Positions 49,295 to 58,615 of a stretch of 64,000 nt of DNA are shown piece by piece. The stretch lies in contig JADKIH010000010.1 in the NCBI GenBank assembly GCA_016721305.1, forward strand, positions 1 to 64,000, read 5' to 3'. The stretch comes from Bacteroidota bacterium (lineage in GTDB: Bacteria > Bacteroidota > Bacteroidia > AKYH767-A > 2013-40CM-41-45). The notes below the pieces were generated by a model that did no database searches, was not told the origin of the DNA, and saw only the letters and a program-made list of their open reading frames with translations. Position 1 is the first letter of the stretch. Each line of letters begins with the position of its first letter. A program made the position numbers and the translations under genes.

Positions 49295-50088
49295 AAAAAT
49301 CGGAGAGTATGAAGGTAGAAACCATGGCCGAATATGCTGCTCGCGGTGAAGCACCGGAAATATTATTCTGGGTCGGTTGCGCCGGCAGTTTTGATGAACG
49401 TGCACAGAAAATTACACGGGCCGTTGCCAAAATATTAAATCATTGTGAGATCAAATTTGCCGTGCTCGGATCGGAAGAAAGCTGTACCGGCGATCCTGCT
49501 AAGCGCGCCGGAAATGAATTTCTTTTTCAAATGCAGGCGATGATTAACATTCAGGTGATGAATGGTTATGGAATTAAGAAAATCGTTACTGCCTGTCCGC
49601 ATTGTTTCAATACTCTCAAAAACGAATATAGTGAATTAGGAGGCAATTACGACGTTGTTCACCACTCGGAATTACTTCAGCAACTCATTAACGAAGGTCG
49701 TCTCAAAGTCAGCGGAGGCGCTTTTGCCGGAAAGAAAATTACTTTCCACGATCCGTGTTATCTCGGTCGTGGTAATGATGTATACGAAGCACCGCGTGCC
49801 GTTATCGAAAAATTAGACGGCGCTTTTTCTGAAATGAAACGTTCCCGCGCCAAAGGTTTCTGCTGCGGCGCCGGCGGAGCTCAAATGTTTAAAGAACCTG
49901 AAAAAGGAAGCAAAGACGTCAACGTCGAACGCACCGAAGAAGCTCTCGCTCTTAATCCCGATATCATTGCCGTAGGTTGTCCTTTCTGCATGACGATGAT
50001 GACGGATGGCGTGAAGAATTTTAACAAGGAGGAGACGGTTCGCGTTTTGGATATTGCGGAGTTGATTGCGACGGCGGGCGAACTCTAG
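49291..50088 (+). CDS. (Fe-S)-binding protein with two CCG domains (HdrB/GlpC-like)
   Basis: A 265-residue soluble protein with two cysteine-rich CCG domains: WVGCAGSFD, SCTGDPAKRAGNE, ACPHCFNTLKNEY for the first and HDPCYLGRGNDVYE, FCCGAGGAQMF, GCPFCMTMM for the second, the arrangement that binds a noncubane or 4Fe-4S cluster in HdrB. A TTG start overlapping the previous stop (TTGA) is possible, ATG 49309 is an alternative. It forms a two-subunit oxidoreductase with the upstream protein; lactate, heterodisulfide or glycolate chemistry cannot be told from sequence. Its stop TAG lies directly at the left arm of a 201-bp palindrome. Confidence 0.92.
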   Translation: MKKSESMKVETMAEYAARGEAPEILFWVGCAGSFDERAQKITRAVAKILNHCEIKFAVLGSEESCTGDPAKRAGNEFLFQMQAMINIQVMNGYGIKKIVTACPHCFNTLKNEYSELGGNYDVVHHSELLQQLINEGRLKVSGGAFAGKKITFHDPCYLGRGNDVYEAPRAVIEKLDGAFSEMKRSRAKGFCCGAGGAQMFKEPEKGSKDVNVERTEEALALNPDIIAVGCPFCMTMMTDGVKNFNKEETVRVLDIAELIATAGEL

Positions 50089-50089
50089 T

Positions 50090-50290
50090 TAATTAGTTGA
50101 TTCGTTGATTAGTTAATTAGTTGATGGTTCCTACTAACGGATACTTCATAGTTTCATAGCAGACTTTTATGAATTAAGTTTTAAAGTTGCTTCTCTCTAT
50201 TAAGAGAGGAAGTTGGTATGCTATGAAATAACAAAGTTTCGAAAAGTAAGAACCATCAACTAATTAACTAATCAACGAATTAACTAATTA
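50090..50290. repeat. 201-bp palindromic element with 41-bp arms
   Basis: Arms 50090-50130 and 50250-50290 are reverse complements at 40 of 41 positions; the one difference is a G.U pair in RNA of the plus strand. The arms are made of the words TTAATTAG, TTGATTAG and TTGATTCG. Inside, TTTCATAGCA (50152-50161) pairs with TGCTATGAAA (50219-50228), and a third hairpin around TCTCTATTAAGAGA lies near the centre. The left arm starts 2 bp after the Fe-S gene's TAG, the right arm covers the last codons of the convergent gene. Confidence 0.92.
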
Positions 50291-51290
50291 CAAATACGCT
50301 TATAAAGAGAGTTTATCCCGTCGCGCATGGAGCCCTCAAACCGCCCCTTCTGAATCACTAAATCATTATTAGCTCCGGTGTTGAGGATGTAGCGGAAAAC
50401 GAAATTGGCTTCTGGATTTGACCAGCCGCCGAGTTGACCGAAACGGATGTCGCTGAAGTAAAGTGTGTCGTTGTGATTTTCGATGGTGTAATACTCTTGC
50501 GAAAAGCGGAGGAGCTTTTGAAGTTCGGGTGTACTTGGGTAATCGTTGAGTAAATCTTTATTCTGCGGCTTGAAAGTGAAATTTAAATCTTTGCTCTTAT
50601 CGAAGACAGAATAATAGGAGATATAGTATCCGGAATCGCCTTTTGCAACATCATACCACAAGAAACTATTCAGCGGACTCGGCGTGGTGAAATAACTGGT
50701 GTAGTTTACTTTTTTCTCAGCTAACTGCTCACGGAAAACACCATCAGCAATGAACTTGTCGTAACCGGCAACGCACATGTACATTCCCAAAGTATGAAAG
50801 CGAAATTTGTCCACTTGCGACGTGCATGCGACTTTGCTCTCAGAATGAGAAGGGCAATGGCTGAGACTAGGAAACCGATTGTAAAGAACGGATCCGCAAC
50901 GAAGATGAGATTCCACGAAACGCGATGATGTGTGAATGGCTCAAACCATCCGGTGCCGTAGCAGGTGAATGAATCGATGATGATGTGTATGAAATTTCCT
51001 GTCCCGAAAATTAGCAGCCAATCCTTGAACAGCATCTCCTTATTCTTATTGTATTTTGCAAAGAGCCACGCCATCACCGGCGAAACAATGAGTGCAAAAA
51101 GGATGGAATGCGTAAAACCGCGATGGGCCAAAAGTGAGTCTGCCTGATTCATCCAGACAGAGGTGATAATGTCGATATCGGGGAGATTATTGGCTAAAGC
51201 TCCCCATAACATGGCTTTTTTGCCTAATTTCTTGCCGGCAATTGCGTCGCCGACACATGCCCCGAGGACGGTATGCGTTAATGAATCCAT
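50284..51290 (-). CDS. YdjM-type membrane-bound metal-dependent hydrolase, one frameshift
   Basis: The N-terminal region has the DUF457/YdjM pattern: DSLTHTVLGACVGDAIAG (conserved THT), NLPDIDIITSVW, LAHRGFTHSIL, and HIIIDSFTCYGTGWFEPF, so the His/Asp residues expected to bind metal are present. About four hydrophobic segments lie between 60 and 160. A shift near 50805 joins WTNFAF to RFHTLGMYMCVAGYDKF, then about 155 mostly soluble residues run to the C-terminus. Total about 335 residues. Family members are inner-membrane proteins of unclear substrate. The stop codon lies within the right arm of the 201-bp palindrome. Confidence 0.85.
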
Positions 51291-51397
51291 CGTTTTGTTC
51301 GTGAAATAAGTTTTAAAAGTAAGTCTTTGGTTATTGAATTTCGGATTTTAATTAGGGTATGGTTTTAAATGTACCTTCGCAAAAAAAATTTCAAAAA

Positions 51398-51889
51398 ATG
51401 CAAGTTTCTGAAAACACAGTAGTGACAGTTACTTATGTACTTCACTCAAATTTACCTAACACTGACAAGCAACACGTCGAAACAGCTGACCAAACAAATC
51501 CGCTTCGTTTCCTCTATGGTGCAGGAATGATGATTCCGGGATTCGAAAAAGGATTGTCAGGCAAATCGACCGGCGATAAATTTAGTTTTAGCATCGAGTC
51601 AGCCGACGCCTATGGCGAAGCTGATGAGACGGCAGTTATTAATCTTCCGATTGATATTTTCAAAGTTGACGGTATTGTTGACATGAATCTCCTCAAAATC
51701 GGAAACGTATTACCGATGAGCGATAATCAAGGCAACGTTCTAAACGGCCGTGTTCTCGGTTACGACGACGCTAATGTGAAAATGGATTTTAATCACCCGC
51801 TCGCAGGTCACACACTTCACTTCTCTGGAGAGATCGTTGAAGTTCGTGAGGCTAGTGCAGAGGAGATTGATCATGGGCATGTCCACTAG
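51398..51889 (+). CDS. slyD: FKBP-type peptidyl-prolyl isomerase SlyD
   Basis: Start at ATG 51398 gives a 163-residue SlyD-like protein: MQVSENTVVTVTYVLHS, then ADQTNPLRFLYGAGMMIPGFEKGLSG in two pieces (FKBP active-site strand), an inserted IF chaperone domain (about 70-125: ADAYGEADETAV, MNLLKIGNVLPMSD) and the closing FNHPLAGHTLHFSGEIVEV. The His-rich metal tail is minimal (DHGHVH). It catalyses proline isomerisation and holds folding proteins. A TACCTTCG box (51372-51379) 18 bp upstream is the likely -7 element. A strong hairpin terminator follows at 51993-52041. Confidence 0.93.
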   Translation: MQVSENTVVTVTYVLHSNLPNTDKQHVETADQTNPLRFLYGAGMMIPGFEKGLSGKSTGDKFSFSIESADAYGEADETAVINLPIDIFKVDGIVDMNLLKIGNVLPMSDNQGNVLNGRVLGYDDANVKMDFNHPLAGHTLHFSGEIVEVREASAEEIDHGHVH

Positions 51890-52112
51890 GAGTTGTTAGG
51901 GGTTGCTTAGATGCTTGGTTGCTTAGTTGCTTGGAAGCTTCTTGGTAATTGTCAACTAAAGCGGATCTGCCAGATGATGAATCTGAAAAATACAAAAAAG
52001 AGGAAGGGGTTAATTCAAAAATTAACCCCTTCCTCTTTTTGTACATTGTATGTTGTCTTCCCTAAGTCACCAAGCAAATAAGTATCTAAGCAACTCAGCA
52101 ACCAAGCAACTA
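51890..52112. repeat. Palindromic word element (GTTGCTTAG) around a terminator
   Basis: Left arm (51890-51950): six copies of GTTGCTTAG/GTTGCTTGG/ATGCTTGG. Right arm (52066-52112): words CTAAGCAACT, CCAAGCAAC and CCAAGCAAAT, the reverse complement with several mismatches. The core contains a perfect terminator hairpin. The right edge reaches the stop codon of the convergent DUF3127 gene. Confidence 0.8.
51993..52041. terminator. Strong bidirectional terminator hairpin
   Basis: AAAAAGAGGAAGGGGTTAAT (51995 on) pairs exactly with ATTAACCCCTTCCTCTTTTT (ending 52040), about 22 bp of stem with a 4-base loop, flanked by A and T runs. It can terminate slyD on the plus strand and the DUF3127 gene on the minus strand. 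Confidence 0.9.
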
Positions 52113-52469
52113 GAACGGCAAATCATCTTTCCCTGATACCGGCGCATTGTCCATGTATTCAGGTGCCTGATCGTAGCTCGTTGAACCACCGGCTGCATTG
52201 CGGTCGATTTTCCATGCTTCTAATGTGTTGAAGTATTTAATTTCTCCCTGCGGTGAAGTCCATTCGCGGCCACGGAGATTAAAATGCACGGTAATTGTTT
52301 CACCTGTCTGAACCGGATCAAGAAGCGTACAACGATCTTGTGTCAGTTGGAAACTGATGAATTGAGGATATTGAGATGAATTGTCGACCAAAACAAACTC
52401 TCTTTTCTTGAAGCGATCATTTACCGCTTGTTCTTCTTTTTTAACTTTAAGTGTTCCTGTAATTTGCAT
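52110..52469 (-). CDS. DUF3127 OB-fold-like protein with SSB-like tail
   Basis: Start at ATG 52469 gives MQITGTLKVKKEEQAVNDRF, the DUF3127 start. About 119 residues in total: a single small beta-barrel (KREFVLVDNSSQYPQFISFQLTQD in pieces, TGETITVHFNLRGREW, INTLEAWKID-like FNTLEAWKID), then a low-complexity linker (GGSTSYDQAPEYMDN) and the acidic end KDDLPF. That tail copies the SSB C-terminal tip (DDxPF) that docks DNA-repair partners. The family is regarded as single-strand DNA/RNA binding by its fold; function here inferred. Its stop is adjacent to the word element. Confidence 0.82.
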   Translation of the reverse strand: MQITGTLKVKKEEQAVNDRFKKREFVLVDNSSQYPQFISFQLTQDRCTLLDPVQTGETITVHFNLRGREWTSPQGEIKYFNTLEAWKIDRNAAGGSTSYDQAPEYMDNAPVSGKDDLPF

Positions 52470-52628
52470 GATGAGGAAATTTCCGTAAAAGTACAATTTT
52501 TGATCTGATCTGCCTCTCATAATCTGCACTTTTCATCAACAATGAACCTGCTTTATTGAAAATTGTTCAAAAACACGCCTTAAGTACTTGCTAATTATGT
52601 AAGTTTAACTTCTTATACTTTTAAGTCT

Positions 52629-54053
52629 ATGTATAGTCTAAACACCTCGTTTCCAAGAATATCAACAAATCAGCTGAAAGGCCTGAAAATGCTGGTTTTT
52701 TCAGCCGTTTTTGTCTTTGGAGGCATTGCTTTTTCTCATGCTCAGGTAACGCCTTCGTGGAAACAGAATTTCAAGAATTCGCTCAATACGATTAACAAAG
52801 CGGTGTCTCTCCAAATTGATCGTTCCGGAAATTGCTTCGTGCTTGGAACGAGCTGGATGCCGGATTCGGCCAAAGATATCGTCCTGGTCAAATACTCACC
52901 GGAAGGAAATGAGGTTTGGAGAAGGGTGTACGATAATCCTTCACACGGCGATGATATCGCTACGGCAATGACGATCGACTCGAAAGAAAATATCTGGGTT
53001 TGCGGTATAGCTAAATCACCGACAACTAACGGAGATTTTGTTGTGGCACGTTTCACGCAGCAGGGAATTAATGATGTCGGTTATATCTACGACGGAACGG
53101 ATCATCTCTTCGATGCCGCTTCAACTATTGTTAGCGGGAAAAATGGCAATATCTATTGTGCCGGTTATACAACGAGCGCAGATAGTGGTCTCGATTTTCT
53201 CATGGTTTGTCTCGATCAGGATGGTTCTCCGATGTGGAAGGATATCTACAAAAGCATTTCACTCGATATGGCTGCGGATATGTGTGTCGACGATTCATCG
53301 AATGTCTATGTATGCGGAACAACGAATGCTGAACAGCGTCAGTCCGACATGCTCATTCGAAAGTATAATCCGCAAGGTGTTCTGAAATGGAATCGTATTT
53401 ACGACGGTGTCTTTGGCGAACGTGATGCAGGTCTCTTAATTACAAGCGACGACTCGACGAATATTTACATTTCCGGCATTACGAATCATACAAGCGACAG
53501 GTCGGATATTCCGGTTTTAAAATACAATCGCAATGGAATTCTGCAGAAGGAAATTTTGTACAATGGCCGCATAGCTGATTGTTATCCGAACTTCGTTTCT
53601 GCAGGGAAGAACGATATTTTCGTCGTTGCTACTTCGATCGATTATACCACTCAGGTGAATTCGACGATGCTTATGAAGTTCAATAAAGGCGGCAAAGAGA
53701 AATTTGTAGTGAAAGCGGAAGAGGATATTCGTTTCGGCTGGCTGAGAGATTTGGGTAAACAACATGTCGTGCTCGGATCCATGCTGACTCATCCTGAAAG
53801 TACGCTGATTCCATTTATGGCCGGAATCGATTCGGCCGGAAAGTTTACATGGTCGTTCAGAGATTCGCTCGTTTACGGAATTGCTCACATCATCGATGCA
53901 AAAGTTGCCGGTAATTCGGTTTACTTCCTGGCCGATGATGCCGGGGATGCAACCGGAACAATTACCTTGCTCAAATACAATATTGCAGACGAAGGCGATA
54001 AGAAAAAAAATACTCACGGTAAAAATATTCAAAGTGGAGTTCACAAAAATTAA
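52629..54053 (+). CDS. Exported SBBP-repeat beta-propeller protein
   Basis: A 474-residue protein with an export signal at about 20-38 (MLVFSAVFVFGGIAFSHAQ; the true start may be the ATG near residue 21). It has at least six SBBP-type blades with FVLGTSW, VVARFTQQG, IYCAGYTTS, VYVCGTTN, IYISGITNH and LMKFNKGG-like motifs at about 50-residue spacing. It lacks a T9SS tail and ends in a Lys-rich stretch (KKKNTHGKN). The 3' end overlaps the next gene by 20 bp, in another frame. Its role is unknown, probably a periplasmic or secreted propeller. Confidence 0.85.
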   Translation: MYSLNTSFPRISTNQLKGLKMLVFSAVFVFGGIAFSHAQVTPSWKQNFKNSLNTINKAVSLQIDRSGNCFVLGTSWMPDSAKDIVLVKYSPEGNEVWRRVYDNPSHGDDIATAMTIDSKENIWVCGIAKSPTTNGDFVVARFTQQGINDVGYIYDGTDHLFDAASTIVSGKNGNIYCAGYTTSADSGLDFLMVCLDQDGSPMWKDIYKSISLDMAADMCVDDSSNVYVCGTTNAEQRQSDMLIRKYNPQGVLKWNRIYDGVFGERDAGLLITSDDSTNIYISGITNHTSDRSDIPVLKYNRNGILQKEILYNGRIADCYPNFVSAGKNDIFVVATSIDYTTQVNSTMLMKFNKGGKEKFVVKAEEDIRFGWLRDLGKQHVVLGSMLTHPESTLIPFMAGIDSAGKFTWSFRDSLVYGIAHIIDAKVAGNSVYFLADDAGDATGTITLLKYNIADEGDKKKNTHGKNIQSGVHKN

Positions 54054-55437
54054 TGAAAAAGTGCTGGATGAAATTCGTGCCATCGTCGGTGCAGAATTTG
54101 TCTTCACACAAAAAGAAATTCTCGAAGAGAGTTCACGCGATTACACGGAAGACCTGCGATTCTTACCGGAAGCTGTCGTAAGACCTGCTAATGCAGATGA
54201 GATTTCCCGGATCATGAAAATCTGTAATCGTGAACGAATCCCAGTTACTCCTCGTGGAGCAGGAACAGGACTCAGCGGTGGTGCACTTCCGGTTTGCGGA
54301 GGTCTGGTAATCGCCATGAGTCGTTTCAATAAAATCATCAAAATCGACGAGCGCAATTTACAGGCCGTCGTTGAACCGGGTGTTATCAATCAGGTTTTTC
54401 AGGATGCGGTGATGGAGAAGAATTTGTTTTATCCTCCTGATCCTGCCAGTCGTGGTTCTTGCTTTCTCGGAGGAAATCTCGCAGAGAGTGCCGGCGGACC
54501 AAAGGCCGTGAAATATGGCGTGACAAAAGATTACGTTCTGAATTGTGAAGTAGTTTTGCCTACAGGTGAAATCATCTGGACGGGAGCGAATGTTTTAAAA
54601 AACTCAACAGGCTACAATCTCACACAGCTTATCGTTGGCTCTGAAGGAACTCTTGGCATCATCACGAAGATCGTCTTCAAATTACTTCCGTTACCTACCG
54701 AAAATTTATTGATGCTTGTGCCTTTCTTCAGCTCGGAGAAAGCGTGCGAAGCGGTTTCAGCTATCTTCCGTGCAGGTATCATTCCATCGGCTCTTGAGTT
54801 CATGGAGCGCGATTGCATTGAATACGTAATGAAATTTGTCGATGTAAAAATTCCGTTGAAAGATAATATCCAGGCGCATTTGCTCATCGAAGTCGATGGA
54901 ACCGATCGCGATGTTTTGTTCAAAGAATGCGAGAAGATTTCCGAATTGCTTTATCAGTACGAGTGCGATGAAGTTCTCTTCGCCGATACAGCACAACAAA
55001 AAGCTGATCTCTGGCGTGCACGTCGTTCTGCGGGTGAAGCGGTGAAGTCTCATTCAATCTACAAAGAAGAAGATACCGTTGTTCCTCGCGCCGAATTGCC
55101 ACGCTTGCTGAAAGGCGTGAAAGAAATCGGAGCGAAGTATGGCTTCCGTTCGGTTTGCTATGGTCATGCCGGTGATGGAAATTTGCACGTGAACATTATT
55201 AAGGAAGCAATTTCCGATGAAGACTGGAATACAAAAGTGCCTCTCGGCATTCGCGAAATTTTCAAGCTCTGTGTTGAATTGGGCGGAACGATTTCCGGCG
55301 AACACGGAATCGGTTACGTTCAAAAAGGCTATCTCGATATCGCTTTCAATAAAACGCAATTGGATTTGATGAAGGGAATTAAAAATCTCTTTGATCCGAA
55401 CGGTATTTTAAATCCCAAGAAGATTTTTGTTAATTAA
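54034..55437 (+). CDS. GlcD-like FAD-linked oxidoreductase (D-lactate/glycolate oxidase type)
   Basis: GTG 54034 gives EFTKINEKVLDEIRAIVG and is the first start in the right frame near the family's usual N-terminus; it overlaps the SBBP gene by 20 bp. The PCMH FAD-binding half shows VTPRGAGTGLSGGALP, CFLGGNLAESAGGPKAVKYG in pieces and GSEGTLGIITKIV. The FAD-oxidase C-terminal half shows GDGNLHVNI and SGEHGIGYVQKGYL, the conserved active-site His region. 467 residues, as usual for GlcD/D-2-hydroxyacid dehydrogenases. It oxidises a 2-hydroxyacid to the keto acid. It likely feeds electrons to Fe-S/quinone partners; the HdrB-like gene pair 4 kb upstream is a tempting but unproven partner. Confidence 0.9.
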   Translation: MEFTKINEKVLDEIRAIVGAEFVFTQKEILEESSRDYTEDLRFLPEAVVRPANADEISRIMKICNRERIPVTPRGAGTGLSGGALPVCGGLVIAMSRFNKIIKIDERNLQAVVEPGVINQVFQDAVMEKNLFYPPDPASRGSCFLGGNLAESAGGPKAVKYGVTKDYVLNCEVVLPTGEIIWTGANVLKNSTGYNLTQLIVGSEGTLGIITKIVFKLLPLPTENLLMLVPFFSSEKACEAVSAIFRAGIIPSALEFMERDCIEYVMKFVDVKIPLKDNIQAHLLIEVDGTDRDVLFKECEKISELLYQYECDEVLFADTAQQKADLWRARRSAGEAVKSHSIYKEEDTVVPRAELPRLLKGVKEIGAKYGFRSVCYGHAGDGNLHVNIIKEAISDEDWNTKVPLGIREIFKLCVELGGTISGEHGIGYVQKGYLDIAFNKTQLDLMKGIKNLFDPNGILNPKKIFVN

Positions 55438-55449
55438 AAGGACCCGACG

Positions 55450-56253
55450 TTGAAAGGAAAAATTGTTGTCATCACCGGCGCATCGAGCGGAATAGGGAAG
55501 GCCCTGGCAGAAAAATTTGCTGCCGAAGGTTCGAACTTAGTCATTGCTGCTCGACAGGCTGATAAATTGAATGAGCTGAAATCATCGCTGGAGAAATTCA
55601 AGGTGAAAGTTCATTCTGTGGTTTGCGATGTTTCAAAAGAAGAACAATGCAAACATCTTATGAGCGAAGCTGTTCAACAATTTTCAACTATCGATGTACT
55701 GATCAATAACGCCGGTATTTCCATGCGCGCAGTTTTTAATGATCTCGATCTCGACGTCATTCGCAAAGTGATGGACGTAAATTTCTGGGGAGCTATTTAT
55801 TGTACAAAGTTCGCTATGCCGTATTTACTTAAATCGAAAGGAAGTGTTGTAGGTATTTCTTCGATTGCCGGTAAAAAAGGTTTGCCCGGTCGTACCGGTT
55901 ATTCATCATCGAAGTTTGCGCTCGAAGGATTTTTAGAAACCCTACGAACTGAGAATTTGAAAAAAGGATTGCACGTACTTGTTGCATGTCCCGGCTTCAC
56001 GTCATCGAACATCCGGCAAACTGCCTTAGGCAGCGATGGCAAAGCCCAGGGCGAATCGCCGCGTGATGAGAGCTCGATGATGTCGTCGGAAGAAGTGGCT
56101 GCAAGGATTTACAAAGCCGTTGTGCAACGTAAGCGTGATTTAGTGATGACGACGAATGGGAAATTGACTGTGTGGTTGAATAAATTCTTTCCCGGGATGA
56201 TGGATGGTGTAGTCTTCAAGCACATGTCTAAGGAGCCCGATTCGCCTTTCTAA
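55450..56253 (+). CDS. Short-chain dehydrogenase/reductase
   Basis: A TTG start at 55450 (12 bp after the GlcD gene) gives MKGKIVVITGASSGIGKAL: the Rossmann motif TGASSGIG sits at 9-16, the structural NNAG at about 90, and the catalytic Ser (GISSIAGKKG), Tyr and Lys (YSSSKFALEGF) are all present, so it is an active classical SDR with preference undetermined. 267 residues. The last part (VWLNKFFPGMMDGVVF) is a hydrophobic C-terminal helix, frequent in membrane-associated SDRs of lipid or ketone metabolism. Co-transcribed with the GlcD-like gene. Substrate unknown. Confidence 0.93.
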   Translation: MKGKIVVITGASSGIGKALAEKFAAEGSNLVIAARQADKLNELKSSLEKFKVKVHSVVCDVSKEEQCKHLMSEAVQQFSTIDVLINNAGISMRAVFNDLDLDVIRKVMDVNFWGAIYCTKFAMPYLLKSKGSVVGISSIAGKKGLPGRTGYSSSKFALEGFLETLRTENLKKGLHVLVACPGFTSSNIRQTALGSDGKAQGESPRDESSMMSSEEVAARIYKAVVQRKRDLVMTTNGKLTVWLNKFFPGMMDGVVFKHMSKEPDSPF

Positions 56254-56261
56254 TTTTTTTA

Positions 56262-56385
56262 AAACACTAAGACACTAAGAAGAGTGAAGTGCTTTCTGCG
56301 AAATTTCGGCGCTATCTGCGGGAAACAAATAATAATTTTACCACAAGAACACAAGCCCCGCAAGATTCACAAGAGTCTTTCTTTT
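56262..56385. repeat. Word repeats (ACACTAAGA and CACAAG families) between convergent genes
   Basis: ACACTAAGACACTAAGAAG (56267 on), then GCTTTCTGCGAAATTTCGGCGC (CGCAGA family), then ACCACAAGAACACAAGCC and CCGCAAGATTCACAAGAG. The last part is the inverted counterpart of the CTTGTG family at 39880-39920. It lies between the SDR gene and the convergent methyltransferase, with T-rich sequence after. Confidence 0.75.
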
Positions 56386-56446
56386 TTTTTCGTGTCAATT
56401 TCCGAGATTGGAGCTTGTCCCTTTAGGGGTGGGAAACAATTCTACC

Positions 56447-58317
56447 TTAAACAAAGTACGAATTGATCACCTCATCAATCTTCCCACGCACTTCTTCCCC
56501 CTTAATCGCCCGATCTACCAATCCAATAATCTTCCCCTGATCCCCCTTCGAAACATTCGGAAACGGCAATTCCTCCAAATCACTCCGCAACACCTTATGC
56601 GTAGAAAACTTTTTCTCAAACAAAAACTGAAAGACTGACGAATTCAAAAACGCCAGGACAACTTTAATATGCATCCCCGGAATTTCCGGAATTAGAATAT
56701 TCGCCGAATTCAGCGTAAGCGATTTTTTATCGTCGTACGCAAAAACCAATTTATTACTGATGAATTTGTAAATCAACTTTTCCTCGCATCGATAAAATTC
56801 ATCTTTCGCCACTTGCTGAAAAGAGTCACGATTGTACTTAATGAAATTGCTTGAGCTTTTCAGTCGATAATATTCGACATCGCTTCCTTTGTAAATAGGC
56901 TCGTTTGTCTTCGATCGTTTTGCCTGAAGATGCGCTTCGTTATTCCCGGTCACAATTCCCAATGCCCAGCGAGCATTGCCTTTGAGCGTTTGATGCGGAA
57001 TGGAATAGATCTTCCGGATTCGTTCGTCAGTTTCGGAATGAACTTTTATGTCAAACAAATGATCCTTCGCATTTTGGAATCGTGATTGAGGATTTCTCTC
57101 TTTTTCCCATCGATGCCGATTGCAATGCGGTTTTCCTTTTCGGAACTTGCTTTTTGAAATGCATGGAAATCACAGGCGTAAATACTCCCGTGAAAATTCG
57201 TCCGTGCTCTTTTATTTGAGTGATCGTCGTCTTGGTTGAAATCAATCCGCGAATGCCTTTGTGCGATTGAATATTCAAAATAGATTCCGGTAGCAAGAAT
57301 GCACATTCGCCTTTATCGCGAATTAGTTCGAGCGAGCGGGCGATGAACATGGAGAAAATTTCTTTTGATGCTGTCAATTGTTCTAACTCTTCGGGGAAGT
57401 CTCCGTTCTTGCACGCACCCCAGGGAGGATTCGTAGCAATGGCATCGACTTTTTTAATTCCGATGGATTGGAAGAAAGCTTTTGCATCCACTAAGCGCAG
57501 ACTGTCGATGCAATATATTTTAGGTTCGTCAATAAATGATGTGTAATGAAGAAGGAGGTTAATCTTCGCAAGAAAGACAGCGTGCTCATCGGTATCGAAG
57601 CCGACAAGATTTTCAGCTTTAATTTCTTTTCTTCGTGCAGCACTCAACAAGAAACTACCTGTACCGCAACACGGATCGAGGAAGGTCTTGCTTTTTGTCA
57701 AGTCTGTCGATTAGCTCATCAACGACGAAAGAAGGCGTGTAATAACTTCCGTTCTTCGATTTCTCGCCTTCGTGAATGTAGGACTGATAGATAAGCCCGA
57801 GTAGATCAACTTGCTTTTCATTTTTGATTTCGGAAAAATGGGAGCAAAGTTTTTCGGCGAATGAAGTACGAAGCTGAAATTTGCCGTTGTACTTTTTCAG
57901 AATATTGGCAAAAATCGGACGATGAAATTTATGAGCAGATTTTATTTCGCCTTTGACAGCAAGTAAACCATAAACTCCCGCTCACATTGCATCACGAACA
58001 TCGTTGTATTCCTCTTTCAATAGAGCAACGATCAATTCGATTTGTCGTGCCGTTTCAGCGCTTCCTGCACATTCAACAGGAATGAACGTCTTGGTTGACT
58101 TCGATTTATTTGCCCGTTTATTAAGCCTTAAAACAGCTCCATCGGCAATAGAAGTATGCAGATTTTGAACCTCCCGGGCCGACAAGCTTTCCGGCAATAA
58201 TCCCGCTTTTCGCCAATTCCGAACCGTAGCCTGCGACACATTCAAAAAGGTCGCTGCCTCGGGGATGGAGAGAAATGATGGCTTTAGAGCGGGTCGCTGC
58301 ATGGAGTTCCGAGGCAC
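56447..58317 (-). CDS. Adenine-specific DNA methyltransferase with N-terminal HTH and TaqI-like C-terminal region, frameshifted
   Basis: Near the start is a HTH_17/MerR-like helix-turn-helix (FLSIPEAATFLNVSQATVRNW then RKAGLLPE). After a shift around 57975 an HSDR-independent helical region follows (YGLLAVKGEIKSAHKFHRPIF). Then come SAM motif I LDPCCGTGSF (after a shift near 57700), and the catalytic NPPW (TNPPWGACK), typical of gamma-class N6-adenine methyltransferases. A further shift near 57075 leads into the TaqI-like specificity region ending VDRAIKGEEVRGKIDEVINSYFV. About 615 residues when repaired. No nuclease motif or partner gene is visible, so it may be solitary or part of a degraded restriction system. 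Confidence 0.8.
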
Positions 58318-58615
58318 CTAATGTCCTCAGAATCAAAAATACCCGCTTTACGAGCCCTCAATTAATGCCTCATTTTGGAGTTATACCCATGAGGTGTTGA
58401 TTGCGGGGTGGGGCAATGCGTTGAGAATTAATTTATTTTGGGGATTGTTGGCCTTTGAAAATTGGAGGCATATCAAAAATGTCAATTGGGTGGAGGATGA
58501 ACAACATTGGGATTATAGGCTGTTGTTGTTCGTTGTAGTAAACTTTTTTTGGTAGTGTGTCACTTAGAACCAGCGAGGTTCGCCGTGGTGAATGATAGGT
58601 GTTGCAAGGTGGGGG

